In this document: positions 15,120 to 23,106 of the stretch, piece after piece
How the letters are laid out: each line of letters starts with the position of its first letter
How positions within the stretch are numbered: position 1 is the stretch's first letter
Source of the DNA: Desulfonema limicola
GTDB taxonomy: Bacteria; Desulfobacterota; Desulfobacteria; Desulfobacterales; RPRI01
DNA: 36,776 nt
Assembly: GCA_020723255.1 (NCBI GenBank)
Contig: DYJH01000016.1
Span: 1 to 36,776, forward strand
Direction: 5' to 3'
The notes under the pieces: model-generated
Database searches by the model: none
What the model was told of the DNA's origin: nothing
The model's input: the letters and a program-made list of their open reading frames with translations, nothing else
Program-made: the position numbers and the translations under genes

Positions 15120-15325
15120 TGGTTAATTATCTTCGTTCCGGCTTTAACAAGTTTTATGTCCTCTTCTGTCCAGGCATGATCATTACGGAGCAATTTTTTT
15201 AAATTCTTTTTTTTCTTCATTTTTGATATTGTTACTTCAAGTTGCTCACCTTTCTTGAAGGGCAAATTCATTAATTCCAAATATCCGCTTTTGTATATTT
15301 TAGCTTGTAACTTATGAGATAACAT
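15104..15325 (-). CDS. vapB: VapB-like antitoxin
   Basis: This 73-residue protein is placed as the antitoxin by its position directly before, and overlapping, the VapC frame. The N-terminus (HKLQAKIYKSGYLELMNLPFKKGEQLEVTI) has the short beta-strand pattern of SpoVT/AbrB- or DUF104-like antitoxins, followed by a Lys-rich stretch and a toxin-binding tail (TEEDIKLVKAGTKIINQW). ATG 15325 has GGGAGG four to five bases upstream. The gene is intact although its toxin carries a stop codon. Confidence 0.7.
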   Translation of the reverse strand: MLSHKLQAKIYKSGYLELMNLPFKKGEQLEVTISKMKKKKNLKKLLRNDHAWTEEDIKLVKAGTKIINQWKIS

Positions 15326-15509
15326 TTTACCTCCCGTCTTGATTTGCGTATCATTTCATTTTTTGTTCTAATTCTATTATTATATATTAAATATGCTCTT
15401 CCCGTCAACACCGGATAGCGAACACCAGATAGCGAATGCAGTATAAATTAATATAGTTGAAAAATTTAGAAAGTTGTATTAAATAAAGAAACTCTGTTGC
15501 TGATTTTAA

Positions 15510-15518
15510 TGATATAAT
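15510..15518 (+). promoter_or_regulatory. Putative extended -10 promoter of the AAA ATPase gene
   Basis: TGATATAAT (TGn plus a perfect TATAAT at 15513-15518) sits 22 bases before the ATG at 15540. No good -35 lies at the right distance, which fits an extended -10 promoter. Inference only. Confidence 0.4.
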
Positions 15519-15539
15519 GAAACAAGATTGAGGAATAAT

Positions 15540-16670
15540 ATGTATAAACGAATCCTTGACTTAACGAGCCTGTTGAAAAAAAAGTCGTTTTTTTTATTCG
15601 GACCTAGGGGAACCGGGAAAACGACACTCATCCAACACAGTCTTCCAGACGCTACCGTAATCGATTTGCTTGAAATTAAGACTTATCGTGAGTATTTAAA
15701 AAATCCATCTATTATTTCCGAACAAAAGTTAAAGCCGATCGTAGTTATCGATGAGGTTCAAAAACTACCGGAAATATTAGATGAGGTGCATCGTCTGATC
15801 GAATCGGAAAAATTGATGTTTCTGCTAACCGGCAGCAGCGCTCGTAAACTTAAAAGGGGAGGAGCTAATTTATTGGCAGGAAGAGCTTGGTGGGCCGAAT
15901 TGTTTCCGTTGACATCAACTGAAATTCCTGATTTTGATTTATTGACTTATCTCAACAGGGGAGGTTTGCCCTCGGTTTATCCAAGCGATGATTATGTTGA
16001 GGAATTAAGGGCATATACTGCTTTGTATTTAAAAGAAGAAATCCAGAATGAAGCATTAACTAGAAAAGTAGCCCAATTCTCAGAGTTTTTGGATTTAATG
16101 GCTCTGACCAACGGCCAAGAGATAAGCTATCAGTCCATTGCCGGAGACTGCGGTGTTTCAGCCAATTCCATAAAGAATTATATCCAGGTGCTTGAAGATA
16201 CCCTGGTGGCCTTTCAGCTAAAGGCTTTCAAAAAAACCCTTAAACGAAAAGCGATTTCCCGCTCCAAGCTCTATTTTTTTGATATCGGCGTAACAAATTC
16301 GCTGGCGAACAGGGGGCGCATCATGGAAAGTTCGGAGCTGTTTGGCAATGCTTTTGAGCATTTTATTCTGTTGGAGGTTAGGGCCTTTTTATCCTATACG
16401 AGAAAAAACACTAAAATGACCTATTGGCGATCCACATCACGGTTTGAAGTAGATCTGATCCTGGACAACCGGTGGGCAATAGAAATAAAAGGTGTTACAT
16501 CAATACAGGACAAGCACCTCAAAGGCATCAGGGCATTGAAGGAAGAAGAAAATATTCAGAATTTTGCCATTGTCAGTTGTGACCAACATGAAAGAAGAAC
16601 GCAAGACGACATTGCCATATTCCCATGGAAAGTCTTTCTGGAAAAACTATGGAATGGGAAAATCATCTGA
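15540..16670 (+). CDS. AAA ATPase with DUF4143 (PD-(D/E)xK-like) C-terminal domain
   Basis: The 376-residue protein belongs to the large AAA_14/DUF4143 family, whose exact function is not established. Seen: Walker A GPRGTGKTT at 21-29, Walker B IVVIDEVQK at 67-75, sensor-like LLTGSSARKLKRGGANLLAGRA, a winged-helix-like middle (about 180-230), and a C-terminal restriction-endonuclease-like patch with EVDLIL and AIEIKG. Members are frequent in accessory regions and are often single genes, as here, next to toxin-antitoxin modules. The frame opens at TTG 15528, but ATG 15540 is preferred with GAGGA at 15530-15534. All motifs look intact. Confidence 0.85.
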   Translation: MYKRILDLTSLLKKKSFFLFGPRGTGKTTLIQHSLPDATVIDLLEIKTYREYLKNPSIISEQKLKPIVVIDEVQKLPEILDEVHRLIESEKLMFLLTGSSARKLKRGGANLLAGRAWWAELFPLTSTEIPDFDLLTYLNRGGLPSVYPSDDYVEELRAYTALYLKEEIQNEALTRKVAQFSEFLDLMALTNGQEISYQSIAGDCGVSANSIKNYIQVLEDTLVAFQLKAFKKTLKRKAISRSKLYFFDIGVTNSLANRGRIMESSELFGNAFEHFILLEVRAFLSYTRKNTKMTYWRSTSRFEVDLILDNRWAIEIKGVTSIQDKHLKGIRALKEEENIQNFAIVSCDQHERRTQDDIAIFPWKVFLEKLWNGKII

Positions 16671-16771
16671 AAAAAAACAAATTTTGTTTTAAGTTTTAAT
16701 AACCTTGCTAATAACATTATTTAAACTTATATTCTTAAAAGAACACAAAGTGAAATACAATGCGCTATAAA

Positions 16772-16789
16772 GCAGTTTATAGTTTTTAC
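16772..16789. repeat. Small perfect hairpin in the leader of the radical SAM-kor operon
   Basis: CTATAAA and TTTATAG pair perfectly around GCAG about 17 bases before the radical SAM start. It is A/T-rich and weak, so it may be chance. Confidence 0.3.
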
Positions 16790-16805
16790 AACCGGGAATA
16801 TATAA

Positions 16806-17972
16806 ATGAAATCAGATAATAGTATAGATTCCGAATATAAAGGCTTTGAACAGGGGCCTATCCGCCCTCCCAGCGAGGCATACAGTCTTTTGATACGTAT
16901 AACAAGAAACTGTCCGTGGAACCGTTGTTCCTTTTGTCCCGTATATAAAGAATCAAAGTTTTCCATACGGCCTGTTGAGTATGTTATAAAAGATATTGAT
17001 ACTGTTCGTAAATACGTCACCAACTTACTTCAGCTTGCGGATGAAGCCCGCCAGAAAGGAAAGAAAGAAATAAGCACTGCTGACATATATGTTGATCCGA
17101 ATGAGAGCAGAGCTTTTAACGCTGCATATTACTGGCTTGCCGCCGGAATGAAATCAATATTTCTTCAGGATGCAAACAGCCTTATAATCAAACCATCCGA
17201 TCTTATAAAGATTCTTGTTCATCTGAAAGAATGCTTCCCCTGGACCGAGAGAATAACATCATATGCAAGATCGCATACTGTTGCAAGAATCAGCGATGAG
17301 GATCTTCTGGCTATAAGAATTGCCGGATTAAACAGGATACATATAGGGCTTGAATCCGGATCGGACAAAGTTCTCGAAATGGTTAAAAAAGGTGTCACAA
17401 AAGAAACGCATATAAAAGCAGGACAAAAGGCCAAAAAAGCGGGCTTTGAGCTTTCTGAATATGTTATGCCGGGTCTAGGCGGTGTAAGTTTGTCAGAAGA
17501 GCACGCTCTTGAAACAGCAGGTGCCTTAAATCAGATAAATCCGGATTTTATAAGGCTCCGCTCGCTTACAATTCCTGAAAATACAGGACTCTACGATGAC
17601 TACACAACTGGCCGGTTTGAAAAAGCCAACGATTTGGTGATGGCTAAAGAAATCCTGCTTTTTATCGAAAATCTCAATAACATTACAAGCTATATAAAAA
17701 GCGACCATATCTTAAATCTTTTTGAAGATGTTGAAGGAAAACTTCCGGAAGACAAAGAAAAAATGTTAAACATTCTTCGCACGTTTATAGATATGCGGCC
17801 TCAAGAGCAACTGAAATACCGTGTTGGAAGAAGACTTGGAATTTTTTCCCGTTTAAATGATATGAATAATTCCCAAAAGCTTGCAAAAGTCGAGAATGCT
17901 TGCATAAGCCTTGGAATAACTCCTGAAAATGTTGACAGAAATATTGATGAACTAATGCGAAGATTCGTATAG
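16806..17972 (+). CDS. Radical SAM protein with CX4CX2C cluster motif
   Basis: The 388-residue protein has the radical SAM cluster cysteines C36, C41 and C44 in RNCPWNRCSFC, so spacing is CX4CX2C in place of the usual CX3CX2C. An Elp3/MiaB-like core follows, with LNRIHIGLESGSDKVLEMVKKG (SAM-binding GLESG) and YVMPGLGG. This matches a COG1032-type family common in anaerobes whose substrate is unknown; related 'C-xNxC-FC' spacing occurs in some HemN/YgiQ-like enzymes. It lies 27 bases upstream of korD and heads the operon, which suggests a role tied to central anaerobic metabolism or cofactor handling, but nothing more specific can be said. Confidence 0.82.
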   Translation: MKSDNSIDSEYKGFEQGPIRPPSEAYSLLIRITRNCPWNRCSFCPVYKESKFSIRPVEYVIKDIDTVRKYVTNLLQLADEARQKGKKEISTADIYVDPNESRAFNAAYYWLAAGMKSIFLQDANSLIIKPSDLIKILVHLKECFPWTERITSYARSHTVARISDEDLLAIRIAGLNRIHIGLESGSDKVLEMVKKGVTKETHIKAGQKAKKAGFELSEYVMPGLGGVSLSEEHALETAGALNQINPDFIRLRSLTIPENTGLYDDYTTGRFEKANDLVMAKEILLFIENLNNITSYIKSDHILNLFEDVEGKLPEDKEKMLNILRTFIDMRPQEQLKYRVGRRLGIFSRLNDMNNSQKLAKVENACISLGITPENVDRNIDELMRRFV

Positions 17973-17999
17973 AAAGTCTATAATAGAAATCAACTTGCT

Positions 18000-18203
18000 A
18001 TGGGAAAACCTAAGCTTAAAGAACATAAGATAAACAGGCGCTGGTGTAAGGGATGTGGAATCTGTGCGCATTTCTGCCCAAAAAATGTGCTTGAGATCGA
18101 TGAAAAAGAAAAAGTAGTTGCAGCACGCCCCGAGGATTGCATTGCCTGTAAACTTTGCGAATTAAGATGCCCCGATTTGGCAATAGAAGTAATTACTAAG
18201 TAA
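18000..18203 (+). CDS. korD: 2-Oxoacid:ferredoxin oxidoreductase delta subunit (2[4Fe-4S] ferredoxin)
   Basis: The 67-residue protein has two CX2CX2CX3CP motifs: WCKGCGICAHFCP (C16, C19, C22, C26) and CIACKLCELRCP, each holding a [4Fe-4S] cluster. It is the electron-transfer subunit that carries electrons from the thiamine diphosphate site of KorB to ferredoxin. It is followed nine bases later by korA, giving the D-A-B-C order usual for 2-oxoglutarate:ferredoxin oxidoreductases of anaerobes. Confidence 0.9.
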   Translation: MGKPKLKEHKINRRWCKGCGICAHFCPKNVLEIDEKEKVVAARPEDCIACKLCELRCPDLAIEVITK

Positions 18204-18212
18204 GGCAACAGC

Positions 18213-19364
18213 ATGAATGAGAAGAATATAAAATTTGTTCAGGGAAATGAAGCCTGCGCTGAAGCTGCATTATATGCCGGGCTGAATTTTTTTGCCGGTT
18301 ATCCGATAACGCCTTCAACCGAAATTGCTGAGCTGCTTTCCGTAAGACTACCGCAGACAGGCGGCAAATTCATCCAAATGGAAGATGAAATAGCATCAAT
18401 TTGCGCAATAATCGGAGCCTCTTTAACAGGCAATAAAGTTATGACGGCAACAAGCGGCCCCGGCTTTTCTCTCATGCAGGAAGCTCTCGGTTATGCTGTA
18501 ATGGCTGAAATTCCATGCGTGATCGTAAATGTTCAGCGCGGCGGTCCTTCAACGGGCAATCCTACACATGTCAGCCAGGGCGATGTAAACCAGGCAAGAT
18601 GGGGAACTCACGGCGAGCATTCCATAATAGCGCTTACCGCTTCAAATCATCAGGATATTTTTTCTACAACCGTTGATGCTTTCAATATGGCAGAGACATA
18701 CAGAACGCCCGTTATACTACTTTTTGATGAAACCATAGCACATATGCGTGAGAGTTTGGCAGTACCGGAGAAAGGCGCTCTCGACATAGTCGACAGACTC
18801 AAGACCTCAGTAAAAAAAGGAGTGGATTTTCATCCCTATTTACCAAGAGAAGACGGACGACTTCCCATGTCTGATTTCGGAGGTATCCACAGATATAATG
18901 TAACGGGGCTTTTCCATGATATGTGGGGATTTCCTTCAAGTGATCCCAAAATAGTTCACGGCCTGCTTCGCCACCTTGTAGATAAGATAGAAAATAATGT
19001 GTATAATATTGCAAGATATAAAGAATACTTTATTGATGATGCCAGAACTGTTTTTATTTCTTACGGATCTTCAGCCAGATCGGCGCTTCATGTAGTAAAA
19101 AATAGGAGGGCGCGCGGAGAGCGTATCGGACTTCTTGAACTTCAGACCTTGTGGCCTTTTCCCGCAGCGGTTGTTAGAAAAATATGTGCTGAAGTACAAT
19201 GTGTTATTGTCGTTGAGATGAATATGGGGCAAGTCTTGCAGCAGGTAAAAATGGCTGTAGATGATCCAGGCAAGGTCTTTCTCGCAAACCGCATTGATGG
19301 AATGCTTATAACTCCTACAGACATAAGAAATATAATGAGAGTGATACAGGGCAAGGGTGTATAA
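18213..19364 (+). CDS. korA: 2-Oxoacid:acceptor oxidoreductase alpha subunit
   Basis: The 383-residue subunit carries the pyrimidine-binding and transketolase-C-like domains of ferredoxin-dependent 2-oxoacid oxidoreductases. Seen: GYPITPSTEIAELLS (30-44), MEDEIASICAIIGAS, ATSGPGFSLMQEALGYAVMAEIPCVI, and RGGPSTGNPTHVSQGD. These match KorA of 2-oxoglutarate synthase rather than the branched-chain or pyruvate enzymes, though substrate is not certain from sequence. The enzyme links 2-oxoacid decarboxylation to ferredoxin reduction, or runs in reverse to fix CO2. Only two bases separate it from korB. Confidence 0.88.
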   Translation: MNEKNIKFVQGNEACAEAALYAGLNFFAGYPITPSTEIAELLSVRLPQTGGKFIQMEDEIASICAIIGASLTGNKVMTATSGPGFSLMQEALGYAVMAEIPCVIVNVQRGGPSTGNPTHVSQGDVNQARWGTHGEHSIIALTASNHQDIFSTTVDAFNMAETYRTPVILLFDETIAHMRESLAVPEKGALDIVDRLKTSVKKGVDFHPYLPREDGRLPMSDFGGIHRYNVTGLFHDMWGFPSSDPKIVHGLLRHLVDKIENNVYNIARYKEYFIDDARTVFISYGSSARSALHVVKNRRARGERIGLLELQTLWPFPAAVVRKICAEVQCVIVVEMNMGQVLQQVKMAVDDPGKVFLANRIDGMLITPTDIRNIMRVIQGKGV

Positions 19365-19366
19365 TA

Positions 19367-20221
19367 ATGGCGGTTAAGGATTATATCAGAGAACGATTTT
19401 TCCCCCAGATGTGGTGTCCGGGTTGCGGCCACGGTATAATATTGAACGGCCTGATAAGAGCCGTGGAAGAACTTGGCATAAACAAAAATGATATTGTTAT
19501 GGTATCAGGAATAGGATGTTCCGCAAGGATTTCCGGCTATCTCGACTTTCACACAATGCATACACTCCACGGGCGAGCTCTTGCATTTGCAACCGGCATA
19601 AAGATGAGCAGGCCCGAATTGAATCTTCTTGTTCCTATGGGTGACGGCGACGCATTGGCAATAGGAGGAAATCATTTCATCCATGCGGCTCGCCGTAATA
19701 TAGACATTACTGTTATCGTCATGAACAATCGTGTTTACGGTATGACAGGCGGGCAGTTCTCTCCTCTTTCCGGTTACGGATCTCTTGCCACCACAGCGCC
19801 TTACACAAACATAGATCATCCTTTTGATGCTGTTGATATAGCTAAATCCGCAGGAGCTACTTTTGTTGCCCGCTCAACAACTTACCACATAAGGCAGTTA
19901 ACCGATTTAATAAAAAAGGCTATTACCCATAAAGGTTTTTCTGTTGTGGAAATACTTTCCCAATGCCCTACTTATTATGGCAGGAAAAACAGGGAAGGCA
20001 ACGCATATGAAATGATGGAACTTATGAAGCAAATAACAACGCCTGTGGGTTCCAAAGCAAAGAAAGAAAATCCCGATCTTGTTGAAACAGGGGTCTTTGT
20101 TGAAATAGATAAGCCCGAATATTGCGCACAGTATGAAAAAATCATCGAAAGAGCTAAGAAAGATGGACTCGTAAGAAGTCCATCAACAGGCCGAGGGCGA
20201 GTAAGCCCCGGCCTGGGGTGA
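19367..20221 (+). CDS. korB: 2-Oxoacid:acceptor oxidoreductase beta subunit (thiamine diphosphate-binding)
   Basis: The 284-residue subunit binds thiamine diphosphate. Seen: MWCPGCGHGIILNGL near the N-terminus, GIGCSARISGYLDFHTMHTLHGRA, and the TPP/Mg motif GDGDALAIGGNH...NNRVYGMTGGQ. The catalytic core ends by about residue 265 (CAQYEKIIERAKKDG). The last about 15 residues (SPSTGRGRVSPGLG) are encoded by a GC-rich repeat and are unlikely to be ancestral. Three perfect hairpins follow before korC. Function should be unaffected because the tail is surface-exposed in this family by inference. Confidence 0.88.
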   Translation: MAVKDYIRERFFPQMWCPGCGHGIILNGLIRAVEELGINKNDIVMVSGIGCSARISGYLDFHTMHTLHGRALAFATGIKMSRPELNLLVPMGDGDALAIGGNHFIHAARRNIDITVIVMNNRVYGMTGGQFSPLSGYGSLATTAPYTNIDHPFDAVDIAKSAGATFVARSTTYHIRQLTDLIKKAITHKGFSVVEILSQCPTYYGRKNREGNAYEMMELMKQITTPVGSKAKKENPDLVETGVFVEIDKPEYCAQYEKIIERAKKDGLVRSPSTGRGRVSPGLG

Positions 20222-20307
20222 GGGTGGAACCACTTGAATTTACTTCAAGTGGCGGGAGAGGGATAGCCCTCTCCCGCTGAGTAAAAAGTCGTTTTTTGAC
20301 TTTTTAC
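20190..20307. repeat. Stacked hairpin repeat block between korB and korC
   Basis: Three perfect inverted repeats follow one another: CCACTTGAA/TTCAAGTGG (20230-20238, 20244-20252), GCGGGAGAGGG/CCCTCTCCCGC (20252-20262, 20267-20277), and GTAAAAAGTC/GACTTTTTAC (20281-20290, 20298-20307). A fourth, looser GGCC...GGCC pairing lies at about 20189-20213 inside the korB end. The 'gggagaggg/ccctctccc' unit is shared with the block at 11262-11370. No T-run follows the second stem, so it is not a classic terminator; the third stem could act in processing or attenuation. Confidence 0.75.
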
Positions 20308-20333
20308 GAAAGTATCAAGAAAGGCAATTAACT

Positions 20334-20882
20334 ATGGAAAGAATAAGGATGGTTTTTTCAGGTTCAGGAGGCCAGGGAGTGATAACAGCTTCAATCATTA
20401 TTGCAGAAGCTGCTGTGCTTTATGAAAATCTTGTTGCAGTGCAGTCACAGTCATACGGAGCGGAAGCAAGAGGAGGAGCAACAAAAGCCGATGTAATAAT
20501 TTCGGATTCGGAAATAAACTTTCCGAAAGTAAATCATCCAAACCTCCTCGTCTGTCTTACGCAAGAGGCATATACCCAATTTTCACCTACAATACGCCCC
20601 GGCGGTTTCCTTATTACTGACACCCGCTATGTAAAAACCCACAACAGGGTGGCTGCGCGCCAGAGAGAACTTCCTATTTATCAGACAGTAATGGACAATA
20701 TCGGCAAACCGGTTGTATATAATATCTGTATGCTGGGTGCAGTAATATCTATTATAGATATTGTCCGGCCCGAATCCGTCATGAAAGTGCTTGAAGCAAG
20801 AATTCCTGCAAATCTTATCGATATAAATAAAAAAGCTCTTGAACTTGGAAGAAAACTTGGAGAGCCGTTTAAGGAATTATAG
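20334..20882 (+). CDS. korC: 2-Oxoacid:acceptor oxidoreductase gamma subunit
   Basis: The 182-residue catalytic gamma domain of a 2-oxoglutarate:ferredoxin oxidoreductase shows GSGGQGVITASIIIAEAA (10-27) and QSQSYGAEARGGATKADVIISD, the defining KorC/PorG motifs. It starts at ATG 20334 with AAAGG about ten bases upstream. A 112-base hairpin-rich spacer separates it from korB, in contrast to the 2-9 base gaps elsewhere in the operon. hemW follows after six bases. Confidence 0.9.
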   Translation: MERIRMVFSGSGGQGVITASIIIAEAAVLYENLVAVQSQSYGAEARGGATKADVIISDSEINFPKVNHPNLLVCLTQEAYTQFSPTIRPGGFLITDTRYVKTHNRVAARQRELPIYQTVMDNIGKPVVYNICMLGAVISIIDIVRPESVMKVLEARIPANLIDINKKALELGRKLGEPFKEL

Positions 20883-20888
20883 AAAGAA

Positions 20889-22034
20889 TTGGAATCAGAG
20901 CCTGCCGGAATATATGTTCATATCCCTTTTTGTTTAAAAAAATGTCCTTACTGTGATTTTTATTCCGTTACTGATTATTCTTTTAAAAAACAATTTATTA
21001 AAGCCCTTCTAACAGAGCTGTCTATATACAAATCATCACCATTAATCTTTGACACTATTTATATAGGCGGCGGCACGCCTTCTGTTTTAAAATCAAAAGA
21101 AATCGGGCAAATCATAGAAACAGTTTTTAAAATATTTCAAATAGCTCCGGAGCCCGAAATAACAATAGAGGTAAATCCCAAAACCATAAGCCCCGTATCA
21201 TTAAAATGTTTTAAGCAAATCGGCATAAACCGTATAAATATCGGGGTTCAGTCTTTTGCCGATAATAATCTTAAATTTCTTGGGCGGATTCATTCTGCTA
21301 AAGAAGCCAAGGCAGCTATCAGATGGGCGCGAAATGCAGGCTTTGAAAATCTTGGGTTTGACCTTATATACGGGATTCCGGGGCAGACGAAAGAATCCTG
21401 GCTTTTGGATTTAAAAACCGCTATGCAATTTGAGCCCGATCATATTTCCTGCTATATGCTTACATACGAGCCAAATACTTCTATTTATAATAATATGAAA
21501 ACCGGCTGTTTTTCACCGATGCCGGATTTTCTTGCAGGCTCTTTATTGGAACTAAATGACGGTTTTTTTGAAAACTACGGTTATATCCATTATGAAACTT
21601 CAAATTTTTCCAGCTCTGAAGAGAAGAAATCAAGACACAATACGAAATACTGGTCTGGTGCACCCTATCTCGGATTCGGCCCTTCAGCTCATTCATTCAA
21701 TGGAAGAGAAAGAAGATGGAATGTGCGAAGTGTAACAGATTACATAAAGAATATTGAATCCGGTTTGACTCCGGTAGAAAGTCAAGAAGTTCTTTCTATA
21801 GAGCAGCATATTATCGAGACCATTTTTCTTGGGTTAAGGCAAAAAGACGGGATAAACATTAAAATTTTCAATACGAAATTTGGAATAATTTTCGAAGATT
21901 TATTTAAAGAAAACATATCCGATCTTAGAGAAAAGAGGCTTATTATTTTACATAACAACCAATGCAAGCTCACAAAAAAAGGAATGCTCCTTCTCGACAG
22001 CATATGCGCCATGTTCGCCTTAAGCGATTTTTAA
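20889..22034 (+). CDS. hemW: Heme chaperone HemW (HemN-like radical SAM protein)
   Basis: The 381-residue protein has the radical SAM motif CLKKCPYC (C15, C19, C22), GGGTPS, INIGVQSF and GFDLIYGIPGQ. The motif HNTKYW, present here in RHNTKYWSGAPYLGFGPSAHSF, marks HemW heme chaperones rather than true coproporphyrinogen III dehydrogenases. It would insert heme into respiratory proteins in the cytoplasm. The start is TTG 20889; no ATG is available before the conserved VHIPFC, and the ribosome binding site is weak. It is the last gene of the radical SAM-kor operon. Confidence 0.87.
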   Translation: MESEPAGIYVHIPFCLKKCPYCDFYSVTDYSFKKQFIKALLTELSIYKSSPLIFDTIYIGGGTPSVLKSKEIGQIIETVFKIFQIAPEPEITIEVNPKTISPVSLKCFKQIGINRINIGVQSFADNNLKFLGRIHSAKEAKAAIRWARNAGFENLGFDLIYGIPGQTKESWLLDLKTAMQFEPDHISCYMLTYEPNTSIYNNMKTGCFSPMPDFLAGSLLELNDGFFENYGYIHYETSNFSSSEEKKSRHNTKYWSGAPYLGFGPSAHSFNGRERRWNVRSVTDYIKNIESGLTPVESQEVLSIEQHIIETIFLGLRQKDGINIKIFNTKFGIIFEDLFKENISDLREKRLIILHNNQCKLTKKGMLLLDSICAMFALSDF

Positions 22035-22134
22035 CTGCTTCATTATGCTTTGTCCTTACAATGTGCAATATCAAGAATATCCCAAGATTTTCATGAGGGG
22101 GGGAAAGTCAGAAATGGGTATTGATAATTGGATG

Positions 22135-23106
22135 TTATTCTTCAATAACAATTTTAAGAAATAAATTGCCTTTTATGCCATCCACTTCTTGCTGACCAAA
22201 TCCCCTCAAGCGAAGTATGCTTCCATCTGAAACACCTGCCGGCACAACAACTTTATACAGCTTTTTGTTAAATCCAAGTGAGATGCTGACAATTTTTTGT
22301 GTTCCTATTGCAGCTTCATACGGAGTGATTTGAAGTATGCCATAATAATTAGAATCGTTTCCAGCACTAACCGGTCTTATAACCTGCAACTTGTTACTTT
22401 TTCTCTTCCCTGTAATACGTCTGGTAATTCCGGTTAAGCTGGTTGCCGGCATTAATGCGGTCATTTTTATCCAGGCCATTCCGAAGATAAAACCTCCGAT
22501 ATGAGCCCACCATGCAATTCCGCCTGCTTGACCGCTGCTTCCGGCTGCATTTAAAATCTGAAGTAAAAACCAGAAAATCAGAAAGAAAAAAGCCGGTATT
22601 TCAACAATCCATGGAATTATAATTATTGGAATCAGAGTTAAAATTTTTGCGTGAGGATAAAGAATAAAATAAGCGCCCATCACACCTGCTATAGCGCCGC
22701 TTGCTCCTATGGTTGGTAAATTAGAATAAAAATTAAAATACAGATGAGTCAATCCTGATAAAAGCCCGCATGAAATATAAAATATAAGATAACGAAAAGG
22801 GCCCATACTATCCTCAATATTGTCTCCAAATATATAAAGCATCCACATATTTCCCAAAACATGCAAAATGCTTCCGTGGAGAAACATAAATGATATGAAA
22901 GAGAATATTTGTTCTGTAGCGGTAAAATTGAAGGAAATATGGGATACGGAATAACGAGCAGGAACAAGGCCGTATAAATAATCAAAATTATACAGATTCT
23001 GACCCTGTATAAGCTGTATAAGAAAGACAACTATATTAATGCTTATTATGGTGTTATTTACTACCGGATAGTGTTTGGAAGTAATTGTATCTCTAAGCGG
23101 TATCAT
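22135..23106 (-). CDS. Rhomboid intramembrane serine protease fused to a DnaJ C-terminal-like domain
   Basis: Residues 1-225 form a six-or-more-helix rhomboid: HGSILHVLGNMWML, the catalytic Ser136 in GASGAIAGVMG, and His202 in WWAHIGGFIFGM. After a basic linker (RRITGKRKSNK), residues about 252-323 (YYGILQITPYEAAIGTQKIV, YKVVVPAGVSDGSILRLRG, GNLFLKIVIEE) read like the second beta domain of DnaJ, including the PAGVSDG and G-L-V hallmarks. No J-domain or zinc-finger is present. The protein would cut membrane substrates, and the cytoplasmic tail may bind unfolded clients; that link is inference. It starts four bases inside the nadC stop (ATGA), so the pair is co-translated. Confidence 0.85.
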   Translation of the reverse strand: MIPLRDTITSKHYPVVNNTIISINIVVFLIQLIQGQNLYNFDYLYGLVPARYSVSHISFNFTATEQIFSFISFMFLHGSILHVLGNMWMLYIFGDNIEDSMGPFRYLIFYISCGLLSGLTHLYFNFYSNLPTIGASGAIAGVMGAYFILYPHAKILTLIPIIIIPWIVEIPAFFFLIFWFLLQILNAAGSSGQAGGIAWWAHIGGFIFGMAWIKMTALMPATSLTGITRRITGKRKSNKLQVIRPVSAGNDSNYYGILQITPYEAAIGTQKIVSISLGFNKKLYKVVVPAGVSDGSILRLRGFGQQEVDGIKGNLFLKIVIEE

